NCBI GenBank assembly: GCA_036925085.1
Contig: JAUPFP010000009.1
Span: forward strand, 1,780,001 to 1,844,000
Direction: 5' to 3'
Length of the DNA: 64,000 bases
Origin: Brachycybe producta
Taxonomy: Eukaryota; Arthropoda; Diplopoda; Playtdesmida; Andrognathidae
Shown here: positions 45,571 to 57,208 of the stretch, one piece after another
How the letters are laid out: each line of letters opens with the position of its first letter
Numbering within the stretch: position 1 is the stretch's first letter
The notes under the pieces: generated by a model
The model's input: only the letters and a program-made list of their open reading frames with translations
Database searches by the model: none
What the model was told of the DNA's origin: nothing
Made by a program: the position numbers and the translations under genes

Positions 45571-45894
45571 ATTTAGCACACCTGTCCCCCAATTCTCTTG
45601 TCTAGAAAGGCCCCACAAGGTTAGATATACGATAAACTGTCACACTATGCACTGTTCTGCGCACATTTATTTTTGTTGTAGAAAAATTACAACTAAAAAA
45701 AATGTCCTTTCGACATAAATGTTGATGTTGGTTTTATGGTAGAAAGTGCGCTGCGCAAAGATGACCAAGGTTCTTCGCAGTTTTTTTTTTGGCACGGTTT
45801 TTTTAAACATTGCAAATTCCTGTTTTAGTCATAGTGATTGTCACCGATTGATTTTGATTTTATTTAATTATTGATAAAACAAGAAAACCGCGGA

Positions 45895-45990
45895 GACGGG
45901 TTTGCGGTTTCGGTTTCTCGTAGAAAAACTGCGGTTTTCGGAGACGGTTTTTGTTGCGGTTTCGGTTTCTTATCGAAAAACTGCGGTTTT
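45895..45990. repeat. Tandem duplication TGCGGTTTCGGTTTCT / AAAAACTGCGGTTTTCGGAG
   Basis: Two units of about 53 bp; a lone GAAAAACCGCGGTTTTTCC palindrome at 46279 belongs to the same motif. Confidence 0.75.
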
Positions 45991-45995
45991 CGGAG

Positions 45996-46265
45996 GAGGA
46001 AAGTTGTATTGAGTTTAATATGACTAGGAAATACAAGCATTTGATTAAGGAATTATGGGAAATGTGAAATGACAACATTTGCCAATAAATTGAGGGGGGG
46101 GGGGGGGGGGGGTGAGACTTTTATTTTTAGAAATTTTTTATAATTTTAATGTCTTTTTTTAATTTTAAAAATTATTTTAGCAATCGTTGGGCAAGTCTTG
46201 ACGATATTTCAACAAAAAATCCTGGGGGGTAAAATGGTCTCTTTAAATAAAAGCGAGTAAAAAAA
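45996..46265 (+). repeat. Dispersed repeat, copy 1 (AGTTGTATTGAGTTTAATAT)
   Basis: Matches 51846-52165 over most of its length: GAATACAAGCATTTGATTAA, then after a G-run, TTTTAGCAATCGTTGGGCAA and CTTGACGATATTTCAACAAA. A 20-base G-run sits at 46093-46112. No domain is recognised in any frame. Confidence 0.7.
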
Positions 46266-47018
46266 AAATACAAAACCGAAAAACCGCGGTTTTTCCAAAT
46301 GCACACTAAAATAAGTCCTGAGACCAGAGTAGGCCTACATACAAATTTGAAGTGAAACAAGTGTGATGTGGTCCACTTTACCTTACTTCATTCATAGAAA
46401 AACTGACCACGACCACACAACTATTCTTAGGTGGACTTTCACGGTCAGCTCAATTAATTTAAATTTTCCATCAGACCACCAATTCAAGACGGAATCCCCC
46501 ACCCCCACCCCTTCTTTATAAATTCCCTTCAAAAATTCCAAGAAAAAAACAGTCTTTGAATTTCAAACAGGAGCAGAAAGGCAAGAGGTGATAAAAAAGG
46601 AAACTTCAGAAAACTGAATAAAGAAAGACAGCTAGCTCTCTGTTCCCACAAATGTGTTTACCTCAGAGAAAAAAAGGAAAGAGAAAGACAGCTGAGTGAC
46701 CACTCTACCGCTGACCACTCCTGAAACCCATAAAAAAAAATCCCATATAATCCAACACCCCACAGAGAAAACATTTGTATTTATTTCGGCAGCTCAAATG
46801 GGATTTAAACACTGGATTACCAATGTTTGACCAATACAGAGACTTCTTTCAAGCATGCAAAAAGTTTTTATGTTTGACCCTTCTCACATGAGGGGCCCCG
46901 TGGGCCCCTCGTCTTATTTCAATGCATTTCAGCCTATTTTACAATGTTGACAAATATAAAGAACACTTTAGAAGTGACAACAATGAAAACAGAAGTAAGC
47001 TTGGCGTTTTGATTTGGC
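46266..47018. other. Intronic stretch, no gene seen
   Basis: AT-rich and purine-rich. No recognised gene. Confidence 0.5.
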
Positions 47019-47806
47019 TAAAGAGGCTACCATCGCAAAATTACTTCGAAAAATCGTGTTTATTTTGAGACCATTAGACCCCGATGTTAAAGAAAAAACG
47101 TCAATTTTTAAAATACATACAGTCGCAGCAATATGTTTATTTTTCGTATTTAAAGTTATTCGATACTAAGTTTTCAAAGTGCACTGTTCACCTTAAATAT
47201 ACGCTGAACGAGTGATAGAATGACAAAAAAATGGGAAGTGCGGTTCTGTTTTTCTAAAAAAAGTATTTAAAATCGCGAATTTCTAACTCTTATGTTAAAC
47301 TCCATAGAGAACGCGTTCGTAAGTAAAAAAACATGCATTAAAAAGCTAGTAAAACATAATTAAAAATAATTAAAAAAACACAATTAACCCACAGTGAAGC
47401 CAACACATTGACGCACGTGTTGATTTTTTTTCTGTTTTTTTTAAATTATTTTTAGGTATTTCTTTTACCAGCATTTTAATGGATGTTTTTTGGCTTACGA
47501 GCGCGTACTCAATGGAGTTTAACACAAGCGTTAGAAATTCGCGATTTTGAAATAGTTTTTAAAAATAGAACCGCACTTACCAATTTTTTGTCATTCTATC
47601 CCTCGATCAGAAAATATTTAAGGTGCACATTGCACTTTGAACCATCAAAATTGGACAACTTTAAATATGAAAAATAAACAGATTACCGTCATGCAGTGTG
47701 TCTTTTAAAAATTACCGTTTCTTCTTTCACATCGGATCCATGGGCTGAATAGAAAAACGCTCTTTGCGGAGATTTTTCGAAGTAATTTTGCGATGTAGCC
47801 TCTTAA
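47019..47806. mobile_element. Family C foldback, copy 7
   Basis: TAAAGAGGCTACCATCGCAA at the left and GCGATGTAGCCTCTTAA at the right. Nearly full length. Confidence 0.86.
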
Positions 47807-48058
47807 CTTAGAACAAACAACTTTCCTTGAGGACCACCGCCTCTAAACCTAATTTCAACTTCAACATACTTTTCTATAGCTTGTAATTAGTTATCTTTTT
47901 AACTGTGATCATTCAAAATGAAATAAAATACTTAAAATAGTACAATAACACTTACTGAAATAATGACTAATTAGTATAATCACACACAAATTAAGTCAGC
48001 TGAAAATATCCAAAAATGCAAGCGTAAACTTTAAAAGTTGAACAACCAAAACAAACAA

Positions 48059-48262
48059 ACAGGCATTAGAAATCGGGACGAACAGAAGTTGGCTCCGCCC
48101 TTTTCATGACGAACGGCAACTTCTAATTGGTTTGTTGTTTGGTTCGACGTTGAAAAGGGCAGAGCATGTGACGTCAGACTACATAACCACCCAATTAGAA
48201 GTTGCGTTCGTCATAAAAAGGGCGGAGCCAACTTCTGTTCATCCCGATTTCTAATTGCCTGT
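48059..48262. mobile_element. MITE family A, copy 7
   Basis: ACAGGCATTAGAAATCGGGA and ATCCCGATTTCTAATTGCCT, with the typical GTTCGACGTTGAAAAGGGC middle. Confidence 0.87.
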
Positions 48263-48670
48263 CCAAAAAAAGTGTGACACAAAAACGACTAATAATCCTA
48301 ATAATGATGATAACAACAGTAATATAAAGTACAACTTTAAAATGTGTGTTCCAAAATTTTCAACGTGACGCTTTGGTTGTTGTCATTGTCACACATTACC
48401 ATGCACACGACACACCGGGTGGCTGCTGACACAAATTCTAGAAAACATTATTTCCACCGCGTTACGAATAGACCTACTTTTTGTTTTCTTCTTCACCATG
48501 ACACAAATGGCTCCGAGCCAAATCAATTTCTGTCATTGTGAATCACAGTACAAAACGTCATAGTTACTTACCTCTTTAAAAAAAGAAAGTATGTTAGAGA
48601 CTAGAATAGCAAATGAATCGGTTAAACTGTTATGTTTTTCATTGCTTCACACTGATAAAAAAGTTTTAAT
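48263..48670. other. Intronic stretch, no gene seen
   Basis: No recognised element. Confidence 0.5.
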
Positions 48671-49090
48671 ACGCATTCACACTAGGCTGGTTTACAAGCC
48701 GCTGGTTGCTGCTGGCTATTAACAGCAACAAGCAAGCAGCAGCTGCTTTCGCTTCACACTTGTCCAGTCACTGTTGGTATTAGCAGCGCAAGTCATCCAA
48801 ACACCGTCTTGTAAAAACACAAAATCTAACAGCAACTAACCCAAGCAGTGGAGTTTCAACTACCCACTAGTGCCACTACTAGCGACAAAGGGTTCACACT
48901 AGCTGGTGGCACACTGGTAGCAGCAGGATTGCAGGAAGGGAGTCACATGACCAGCTGGTAGCTGCTAAAGTTGGACATGTTCAACTTCACCAGCCGCTGT
49001 TAAAATCACTAGCCTGCTGGAGAAAGCAGCTGCTGGTAGCAGTTCAGACTATGCTGCTAGAAGGCTACAACCAGCCAGCAGCACCATCCA
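48671..49090. mobile_element. MITE family B, copy 3 (right terminus lost)
   Basis: Starts CGCATTCACACTAGGCTGGT after TA and follows the family to CAACCAGCCAGCAGC, where the match stops. Confidence 0.83.
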
Positions 49091-49129
49091 CTGACATCTG
49101 CTTGTCACCACAACAGACACCATTTTGTT

Positions 49130-49450
49130 TAGAAACACAATTTCAATTGTCTGTTGCTCCTACAAATCAGCTGATGCGCCTACAGATCAGCCGATGCTCC
49201 AACACATAAGCCGGTGCTCCTACAAATCGCCTGCTACTGTAACAAATCACTCGATCATCCTACAAGTCGTCACATGACGCTCCTACAAATCGGCTGATAC
49301 TTCTTACAAATCTAGTGCCACTCCTACAACGCATCCGATACTCCTACTAATCGCCTGCTGCTCCCACAAACCACCTGCTGCTCCTAGAAATCACTTGCCA
49401 CTTCCACAAATCACTTGCGGCTTCCGCAATTCACCTGCTGCTTCACCGCA
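49130..49450. repeat. Degenerate 21-bp repeat CTCCTACAAATCGCCTGCTG
   Basis: About 15 diverged units (TACAAATCAGCTGATGCGCC, CTACAAATCGGCTGATACTT, TCCACAAATCACTTGCGGCT). It starts where the family B copy breaks off. Confidence 0.75.
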
Positions 49451-50529
49451 CATAGTTTCTGTCGTCGTACAACAGGCGTCAGTCACACCACAGATATTAA
49501 GAAACAAAAAATTAGCGAAAATGCACGAAAAAGTGGACACCTCCTGACCATCATTCAGTTTACATCACATCCCCATGGCAATCATAGCTGGAGCTATCCT
49601 ACGCAACTTTTTTTTTCAGCTCGATTATTGTCATGTAAAACAGGTTTTTCTAAAAAAAAAAAAGTTGCAACAAAAAGCCAAGACCAACACAACAACAACA
49701 ACCACTTGCCTGTTGAAACCTCACAATAATACCCATAAAAGAAACGACAGTTTTCAATGAAATAAACCAAGAGGTGACCCACTGAATGGTGGTGGCCACC
49801 ATAAAGAATACATAGAAACACAAGAGTAACAAGTTACTAAGAAGAAGACCGTGGGAACATAAGAAGCTAAACTGTTTTATCTTCTAAACATCTTCCAGAA
49901 GTAACCAATCTCAACCAATCAAAAAAAGGATCTTGAAGAGACTAGAGTGATCCTCATTAGCGCTATGTGTGGGATGATTACTATACAAGATATATCATAT
50001 ACAGTATATACATATTCATAATAATAACCCACCCTCATTCCCCCATCTTATCCAATTGGCCCATTGGGACACATTTTTCAAGTAAAAACAGCTTACTTCA
50101 CAAGTTTATAAAGTCAGATTCTTGGTTGCAGTGGCTAAGAAATAAAAATCAAAATTATTTAAATTTTTGAAAAAGAAATATAATTAAATTCTGATTTAAT
50201 TTAAGTTTTGTTAAACCTCTAGAACCTTTTGATTGTAAAAATTATGTTTATTTTTTTAAAAAGGACCTTCTTAATTAAAAAAAAAACTTCAAAATGAATC
50301 GGTATTTAGTAGAAACTTGCAATTTCAGACAGATGCGCCACCAAACAACATGAATCAGAACTAATAAAAAGTATACTCCTCTAATCAAAAAATATCGATA
50401 TATCGATATTTAAGCCTATTGCCTGTGTTATCACCTCACATTACTTTTATTTCCCTATTCAAATACACGTATTTCCTATTCATTTCAAAGTACAATGGAA
50501 TTATCCCTACCTGACACGTGGCTCTCGAG
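49451..50529. other. Intronic stretch, no gene seen
   Basis: AT-rich; ATCGATATATCGATAT near 50394. Short open frames have no recognised domain. Confidence 0.5.
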
Positions 50530-51835
50530 TAGAGACCTGCATCGAAGAGGGTGCTCGTTAGCCAATAGCTGTTGGCCGAATTTTTTTATATAGGTCCATA
50601 GACAAATTCTTTTGTGTGTAGCCTATTTGTATAATTTGCCAACAGAAACCAATGAAAAAAAATTATTGGGTCGACCAGCTATTTATTGGTCGAATGGGCC
50701 GTTTGGGTCGAATGAGCCACTTGGGTCGAATTGGCTGTTTGGGTTGAATTTGTTTTTTGTGAACATACAATTTTTTGTCCCACATTAGCCTTGTCTATAA
50801 TAAACCTATAAGAAGCTTCACACTGTCAGTCCTGAGTTACTGCTCTACTACTCTATGCTTAAGAATTCACTTCAGAGAAAAAATGGATGAAGGTGGGGCT
50901 GCGAATTCTGAAGTGGATGTTTTACAGCCAACAGAAATGTTTGAATTTTGATATAATTTATAAAAAAATCAATATTTTGTTGATTCTTTTAATAGCTTTA
51001 TTCGGCCCGGCCATTTAATTCGACCCGGAAGCTTAATTTGGCCCGGCCGCCTAATTCGGCCGAGTCGCTTCATTCAGCCCAGCCGCTTCATTCGACCCTT
51101 CTGATTTCTGGTCGACCATGACCGACCCCACCTTGTATGTTGAACCATTTTGGCCAACCTAGAGTCCTGCATTTTTATTTTTTTGAGGGTCGGCCAAGCT
51201 GGTTCAACATACACGGTGGGGTCGGTCATGGTCAACCAGAAATCAGCCGGGTCGAGTGAAACGGCCAGGCCGTATTAAATGGCCGGGCCGAATAAAGCTA
51301 TTAAAAGAATCAACAAAGTAAATATTAATTTTTTTTATAAATTATATCAAAATTCAAACATTTCTGTTGGCTGTAAAACATCCACTTCAGAATTTTTAAG
51401 CATAAAGAGTAGTAGAGCAGTAACTCAGGACTGACAATGTGAAGCTTCCTATAGGTTTATTATAGAGAAGGCTAATGTGGGACAAAAAATGTATGTTAAA
51501 AAAAACAAATTCAACTCAAACAGCCAATTCGACCCAAACGGCCCGTTCGACCCAAACGGCCAATTCGACCCAAACGGCCAATTCGACCCAAACGGCCCGT
51601 TCGACCCAAATGGCCCGTTCGACCCAAGTGGCCCATTCGACCAATAGAAAAGCTGGTTGACCCACTAATTTTTTTCCATTGGTTTCTGTTGGTAAATTAA
51701 ACAAATAGGCTACATACAAAAAAGAATGTCTTGACCTATATAAAAACATTTGGCCAACAGCTATCGGCTAACGACCACCCTGGTCGATGCAGGACTCTAG
51801 GCCGACCCTCAAAAAAATAAAAATGCAGGACTCTA
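50530..51835. mobile_element. hAT-like foldback element with an internal GACCCAAACGGCC minisatellite
   Basis: 1306 bp. TAGAGACCTGCAT and ATGCAGGACTCTA are the ends, with the exact 8-bp duplication CTCTCGAG on both sides (50522-50529, 51836-51843). The arms are about 550 bp long and pair along GCTATTGGCCGA-type, TTTGCCAACAGAAACCAATG-type, ACTTCAGAATTCGCAGCCCC-type and TATTCGGCCCGGCC blocks. The right arm holds about seven 18-bp units of CGACCCAAACGGCCAATT; the left arm holds a shorter, inverted counterpart. The terminal sequence recurs near the centre (CTAGAGTCCTGCAT, about 51161). Confidence 0.88.
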
Positions 51836-51845
51836 CTCTCGAGTT

Positions 51846-52165
51846 GACGTGAAAGTTGTTTTGAGTTTAATATCACTAGGGAATACAAGTATTTGATTAA
51901 GGAATTATGGAAATGTGAGGTGACAACATCTGCCACTAAATTGATGGGGCGACTTTTATTTTTAGAAATTTAAAATGGCGTCGTTTGGTGACTAATAAAA
52001 GTCACTTCATTTTTAAGTTTTTTTTTTCTTTCTAATTTGGAATTTGGGTCTTTTTTTTATTTGTAAAAACTATTTTAGCAATCGTTGGGTAAGTCTTGAC
52101 GATATTTCAACAAAAAATACTGGGGGGAGGGGGGTGGTAATGGTCTCTGTAAATAAAAAAAATAA
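51846..52165 (+). repeat. Dispersed repeat, copy 2 (AGTTGTTTTGAGTTTAATAT)
   Basis: Second copy of the 45996-46265 block, same orientation, starting right after the hAT-like foldback. Confidence 0.7.
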
Positions 52166-52285
52166 TTTGAATATTTGCATCATTAAGATTATTAATGATG
52201 CAAATATTGAAATTAAAATGAAACGAATTTGGTGCACGTTTACACGTTGCAAGTTTAGACCCACAGGTAGAAATGACTTAATTAA

Positions 52286-52582
52286 TAGGGCTCGGATTTT
52301 TAAACAATATCAAAGCAAATATTTCTCAATCTGTGGCTCTAGAGAAAATTGTGAAGTAACAGTCTTCCATTTGGATCATCCAACAATTGTTTTTTTTTTC
52401 TTCAATCAAAGCACTGGTTAGAGGCTAGCACTCTCTAGTTGCGAACTGATAGTAACCTGACATCTAGCCTTTAACCAGCCTTTTTGAATAGAAAAAAAAT
52501 TGCATTTAGTCTAAATTTTGATGAGGATGACCGACAATTTGAGAAACATTTGCTTTAATATTGCATAAAAATCCGAGCCCTG
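52286..52582. mobile_element. hAT-like MITE family D, copy 3
   Basis: TAGGGCTCGGATTTTTAAAC and GCATAAAAATCCGAGCCCT, with TTAATTAA before and TTAATTAT after (7 of 8 bases). Confidence 0.85.
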
Positions 52583-52951
52583 TTAATTATGTTTAATAAA
52601 ATTAAAATAAAGGTTTATATTAATTTAATCATGATAATTATATAATTATCAAAAAAAAAACATTTTAATTATTTTCAGAGTGTATTTCAATAAATATTTT
52701 AAACTAATTAACTATTCTAGAAATTATAAAGTTTAAAAAATGTGTGAGACAAAAATCACTTAAGCTTAAAAATGAAACATTAAATATACAAATATTTTAA
52801 TTTAAATATTTGCATATTTAATATCCTTATTTTTAAGCTTAGTTACGTGAATACTTTTTTTTGTTCACATTTAAATTGGGTTCAAATTTCACACTTCTTA
52901 TACCTAGTACACACCTGATAATTTAAATGCATTTAAATAATAAATGTGTTC
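52583..52951. other. AT-rich intron with an imperfect hairpin
   Basis: CACTTAAGCTTAAAAATGAAA and TTATTTTTAAGCTTAGTTACG (52757-52846) are inverted. No gene. Confidence 0.5.
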
Positions 52952-53141
52952 TACAGAGCCCTGTGAAGGACAAACAAACAATATGTCGAATTCAATTTAT
53001 TCAGTTTCTGAAAATATTGAGTTAATACTTAAATGTAATAATATAAACTATCGACAAAATATTGATTTAGTATTTCAATTTAAAATATTAATAATAAAGT
53101 CAATTTTAATTTGGTGTTCATGTCCTTAACTGGATTCCGTA
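52952..53141. mobile_element. MITE family E, copy 3
   Basis: TACAGAGCCCTGTGAAGGAC and GTCCTTAACTGGATTCCGTA. The interior is AT-rich and unlike copies 1 and 2. Confidence 0.65.
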
Positions 53142-53907
53142 TAATTCACCTAAACACATTTAATTTGAATTCATTTAACTCCTGTGTTTACAAGGTATTA
53201 GAATCAGGGGGGAGAATTAACTCTTAAAATTCTAATGAATCAAGTAATTGGTTAAATATTAAAAAAAAAATTAAATTAAATTAGGCAAATTAAATGCAAT
53301 TATGGAAAATTTTGGCACTTGATTTAATGTACATTCAACCCGTATTTGACTCTTTTTTAAGTTTTTCTTAATTAATTCTAATAGTTAAGTATGAAATTAA
53401 AAAAGTGTAAAAATTAGTTTACAGAAGAAAAAAATATTATTTTATTCAAATCATTATATTTAATTAAATTGCAACTTAAAACGAAATTAACTCTGGTTCA
53501 GAAATAAACAACAACTTGTTGTTGTAAATTATCTTGTAAGTTCATGGTTTTTTTTTTCCCCCAGCTAAAAACACTGTCCAGAATGACATCCGTCCGGACT
53601 TTTAACTGACCAGTCAGTCAGTCACTCACTCACTCAAAATGGTCACCCCAAAAAAATAGGAAATCCAACACTCGATACTCTCTCATTATATAGAATAGTG
53701 TGTGAATGGTGTGGGAAGGTTAAAGTGACCCATTGAAATTCTCATTAACATCGTCATTAGCATCAAATCACATTTGAAAACAAAAAAAAGAGACCGCAAT
53801 TTATTAAGAAAAGAAAAAAAAAAAAAAGATAAAAGTCCAACAAAATGAAAAAAAATTCGGGAAAGGGGCTGTTTGAAAAGTTTATGGTTCACTTCCGGTC
53901 GAGAAAG
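53142..53907. other. Intronic stretch, very AT-rich
   Basis: No recognised gene; poly-A near 53815-53827. Confidence 0.5.
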
Positions 53908-53916
53908 ACGATATTA

Positions 53917-54121
53917 CAGGCAATTAGAAAACGGGATGAACGAAAGTTCGCTACGCCCTTTTTATCACAAAAGCAACTTCTAATTGGTTGGTTATGTAGT
54001 CTGACGTCACATGCTCTGCCCTTTTCAACGTCGAACCACACAACAAACGAATTAGAAGTTGCCGTTCGTCATAAAAAGGGCGGAGCCAACTTCTGTTCAT
54101 CCCGTTTTCTAATTGCCTGTC
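53917..54121. mobile_element. MITE family A, copy 8, with a 9-bp duplication
   Basis: CAGGCAATTAGAAAACGGGA and TCCCGTTTTCTAATTGCCTG are the ends. ACGATATTA is present exactly on both sides (53908-53916, 54122-54130). Confidence 0.9.
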
Positions 54122-54189
54122 ACGATATTACGTTAGAACTATGGACGGTTGTGGTTCACAACAGTTACCACGGATAGAAAAGCTACTTT

Positions 54190-54385
54190 GATACAGCTAC
54201 CAAAACCTTACCGAACCTTACCTAACCATATCTAACCGAACCTTACATAGCCTAACCGAACCTTACCTAACCTTACCTATCCTAAATGAACCTTACCTAT
54301 CCTTAACCGAAGCTTACCTAATGAAACAGAACCTAACCTAATGAACACTAACCTCACCGAACCGAATCTAACCTAAACTAAGTTT
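54190..54385. repeat. Degenerate CCTTACCTAACCGAA repeat
   Basis: Mixed 5-, 10- and 15-bp units of AACCTTACCTAACC and CTAACCGAACCTTA. Similar in base content to the arthropod telomere repeat CCTAA but not in register, so not called telomeric. Confidence 0.7.
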
Positions 54386-54583
54386 AATGACTCAGGTAGC
54401 TGTAGTGAGCCAGTCCCCTTTGGGCCTCCATCAGCATTTGAATTAAGAGACCTACAATGAGTAAAAATTTGAAGCCAAGCCCAGCACATGAGACTTTATG
54501 GTGGGCCCAGCCCACCAGCCCAACAAACAGGAAAGCAACTCGAGTTGCTTTCCTGAATGTGAGCTTGTGCGTCAGTTCATGTT
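54386..54583. other. Intronic stretch, no gene seen
   Basis: Short direct pair GAAAGCAACTCGAGTTGCTTTC forms a small palindrome at 54531-54552. Confidence 0.5.
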
Positions 54584-54718
54584 AAGGCCCGGTGCGCACA
54601 TCTGTGTTTAGACGTGCGGCGCCGCCGCCGTAGCAGCACCCAAAAAGTCAATACACACCAATACTGTGAAATGACGCAAGTACGCATTCTCTGCACGGAT
54701 ATGTGCACCGGGCCTCAA
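54584..54718. mobile_element. Small MITE with AAGGCCCGGTGCGCACAT ends
   Basis: 135 bp. AGGCCCGGTGCGCACATCTG and GATATGTGCACCGGGCCTCA are inverted. The middle is GC-rich (GTGCGGCGCCGCCGCCG). Confidence 0.78.
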
Positions 54719-55139
54719 CTAATGTTAAAACATAACACATGGTCGCAACATGTTCAGTAGCTCAATATCTCAAATTTGTAACGATAAAGTTTATCTTTCA
54801 ATCGTTTTTTTTATCTTTTGGTGTTTCATATGAAAAAATAAAATGAATTTAAAGTTTAGTTACAAACTAGAATAGTAAATGGCTACGATAGAAATTATAT
54901 GTTCACGATGAATCGAAAATTTTACCAAAGTTAAACTTTTTTATGAAAGTTATGAAAGTTTTTTCTTCAAATTTGTCTTTTTTTCCCCTAAAAATAAAAC
55001 TTTTTACGTAAAATGTCTGAAAAAGTTAAAAGTTTTGTTTTCTTTTTTCAAACTAACCACCTTACATTCCGTTATACATCGATGTTGTGCCACGGTGTGA
55101 CGTCACTAATGAATAAATCAAATGATGAAGAAATGTGCA
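54719..55139. other. Intronic stretch, no gene seen
   Basis: AT-rich, no recognised family. Confidence 0.5.
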
Positions 55140-55620
55140 GTAAGGCCGGGTCCACATCAAGCTGACAAAAGCGCAACATAAAGAGTTCGAAACAAAAAAA
55201 CAACAAATACGCCAGAAAAAGCAAGAGTTCCAAAACAAAAACAAAATTGAAACAACTATCAGCTGGCAGTACTCAAGACAAACCCACAACAAATTTGGGT
55301 TTTGTTTTGTTGTTTCTATAGCTGTCTACAAAGACGTGTCACAATAGTTTTCAGTGTTGCTTTGAAGTGTTTTATTTCAATGTTCTGTTGTTGTTTTAAT
55401 GCTAACTGTCCCCACACACTGCACAGACAAGAGTTGCAAGAATGTTGCGTACTACCGAGACAAAACAAAAACCTTTTGATGTTTACCTACCTGAGCTGGG
55501 ATATGGAACTGTTTGTGAAATTGCCGACAAAACAAAAACACTATAGTCGCAGAAATGTTCTAAAATTGTCGCCAATTTGTCTTCTGTTTTTTGTCGGCTT
55601 GATGTGGACCAGACCTTAGA
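55140..55620. mobile_element. MITE with TAAGGCCGGGTCCACATC ends
   Basis: TAAGGCCGGGTCCACATCAA and TTGATGTGGACCAGACCTTA are inverted ends. The interior is rich in AACAAAAC/GTTTTGTT and has spurious open frames. Confidence 0.75.
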
Positions 55621-55639
55621 AAACATTTATTTTGAAACA

Positions 55640-56076
55640 TAAAGCCGATGCTACACGTAGCAACAATTCAGCAACTTTAGAGCAACATAGCTGTGTTGCT
55701 CTATTGTTTCATGAAAGTTGAAACATCTGTCACAAGAGCAACAAACCAGAATTGTTGCTCACAGATTGAAAGCAACAGAATTTTCAAATAGAACTTGGTT
55801 CTATTTTCGAGCAACAATTTCAGCCAACAACCAATAAAAACGGCTTGAATAATCACATGACTATTTCAAATTTTCAACTGATGAAGAAGAGAAAGACGAA
55901 GCAAAATGTCTACAGTCTTTGGCTCACAACCTCCTTGTTTCATTGGTTGTTGCTTTCATGTAAGTTTCATGAACGTTGCAACATGTATCATAGGTGTTGC
56001 TTGCAACAAATAGGAAACTACTGTTGCTACAACTAGTATTGTTGCTTGACTTTTGCTACGTGTAGCATCAGCTTAA
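55640..56076. mobile_element. TTAA-type MITE family G, copy 2
   Basis: TAAAGCCGATGCTACACGTA and TACGTGTAGCATCAGCTTAA. Opposite orientation to 2752-3131. Confidence 0.8.
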
Positions 56077-56571
56077 CATGACAACACTAGAATAGAACAA
56101 TCCAATTTAAAGTTCTATTCTAGTCTATAAGAAACTTAAAACTTCTTAAAAAGTTACAAAACAAGGACAGTTGCAGATCTATGTCACATCAGTCCAAAAA
56201 AAAGAAAAAAAAGGGTGGTGGGTGTTGACAAAGATTGAATGATTTCCTCACTTCCGGTACTTCCGTAACCCACCCTCTTGAATAATAATAATGACGGGGG
56301 TAGGAAAGTGTGAGGAACAGATAAGCTTTAAAAAGGCCAATAGTCTTGAATAGAAATAAAGAGCACGCGCGCCCAAAAGTTCTTGACCCTCGTGTTAAAA
56401 GAAGAGAGAAAAAGCGACAACACGTGTAATTACTTGAGAATGGAAAACGGTTGGCACACTTTCTGACAAACACTCCAAAATCACACGCAACTTCCCCAAA
56501 ATTCTTTCCTATAACCCCGCAGCAGTCCGTGAGTGTTTCTTGAACTTTCTCAGAAAACGACCCACACCCTA
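56077..56571. other. Intronic stretch, GC-richer, no gene recognised
   Basis: A 131-residue open frame on the minus strand (56189-56584) has no recognised domain and overlaps the end of a MITE; not called as a gene. Confidence 0.45.
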
Positions 56572-56812
56572 AAGGCGCATTCACACTAGGCTAGTTTACA
56601 AGCTGCTTTGGGTTCACGCTTGCCCAGTCACTGCTGGTATTAGCAGTGCAAGTCATCCAATCACCGTCTTGCAAAAACACAAAATCTAACAACAGCCAAC
56701 CCAAGCAGTGGATTTTCAACTACCCCCTTGTGCCACTACTAGTGACAAAAGGTTCACACTAGCTGGTAGCAGCAGGAAGAAAGTCACATGATCAGCTGGT
56801 AGCTGGTGCCCG
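56572..56812. mobile_element. MITE family B, copy 4 (right half lost)
   Basis: AAGGCGCATTCACACTAGGC after TA, matching the family as far as GATCAGCTGGTAGCTG. It also lacks the CTGGTTGCTGCTGGCTATTA block near its left end. Confidence 0.8.
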
Positions 56813-56978
56813 CAACGACCTCCTGCATGGCCCACGAACACTTTCAGAAATTTTTTTTAATAAATTAAAAAGAAATTGAAACAAAAAATTTGAATTCTGC
56901 AACAAAGACCCCCAGCAAATTCGACCAGTTTGTCAGCCATGACAAATATCCAACTACTAATTTGTTGTCTGCAAATAC

Positions 56979-57177
56979 ACAGGCAATTAGAAAACGAGAA
57001 AAACAGACGTTGGCTCCGCCCTTTTTATGACGAACGGCAACTTCTAATTGGTTGGTCATGTAGTCTGACTTCACATGCTCTGCCATTTTCAACGTCAAAC
57101 CACACAACAAACCAATTAGAAGTTGCCGTTCGTCATAAAAAGGGTTGTCTGTTTATCCCGTTTTCTAATAGCCTCTC
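56979..57177. mobile_element. MITE family A, copy 9
   Basis: ACAGGCAATTAGAAAACGAG and CCCGTTTTCTAATAGCCT. The right arm lacks the GCGGAGCCAACTTC block. Confidence 0.82.
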
Positions 57178-57208
57178 CAATTACAGTAGCGGTGCAGTGT
57201 AAGTGTTA

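Noticed and set aside
55062-55619. Cys/Phe-rich open frames of 76 and 105 residues
   Set aside because: They lie within a TIR element and read its GTTTTGTT-rich arms; no domain.
56189-56584. 131-residue open frame on the minus strand as a nested gene
   Set aside because: No recognised domain; it starts within a family B MITE end and has a poly-Phe tail from an A-run.
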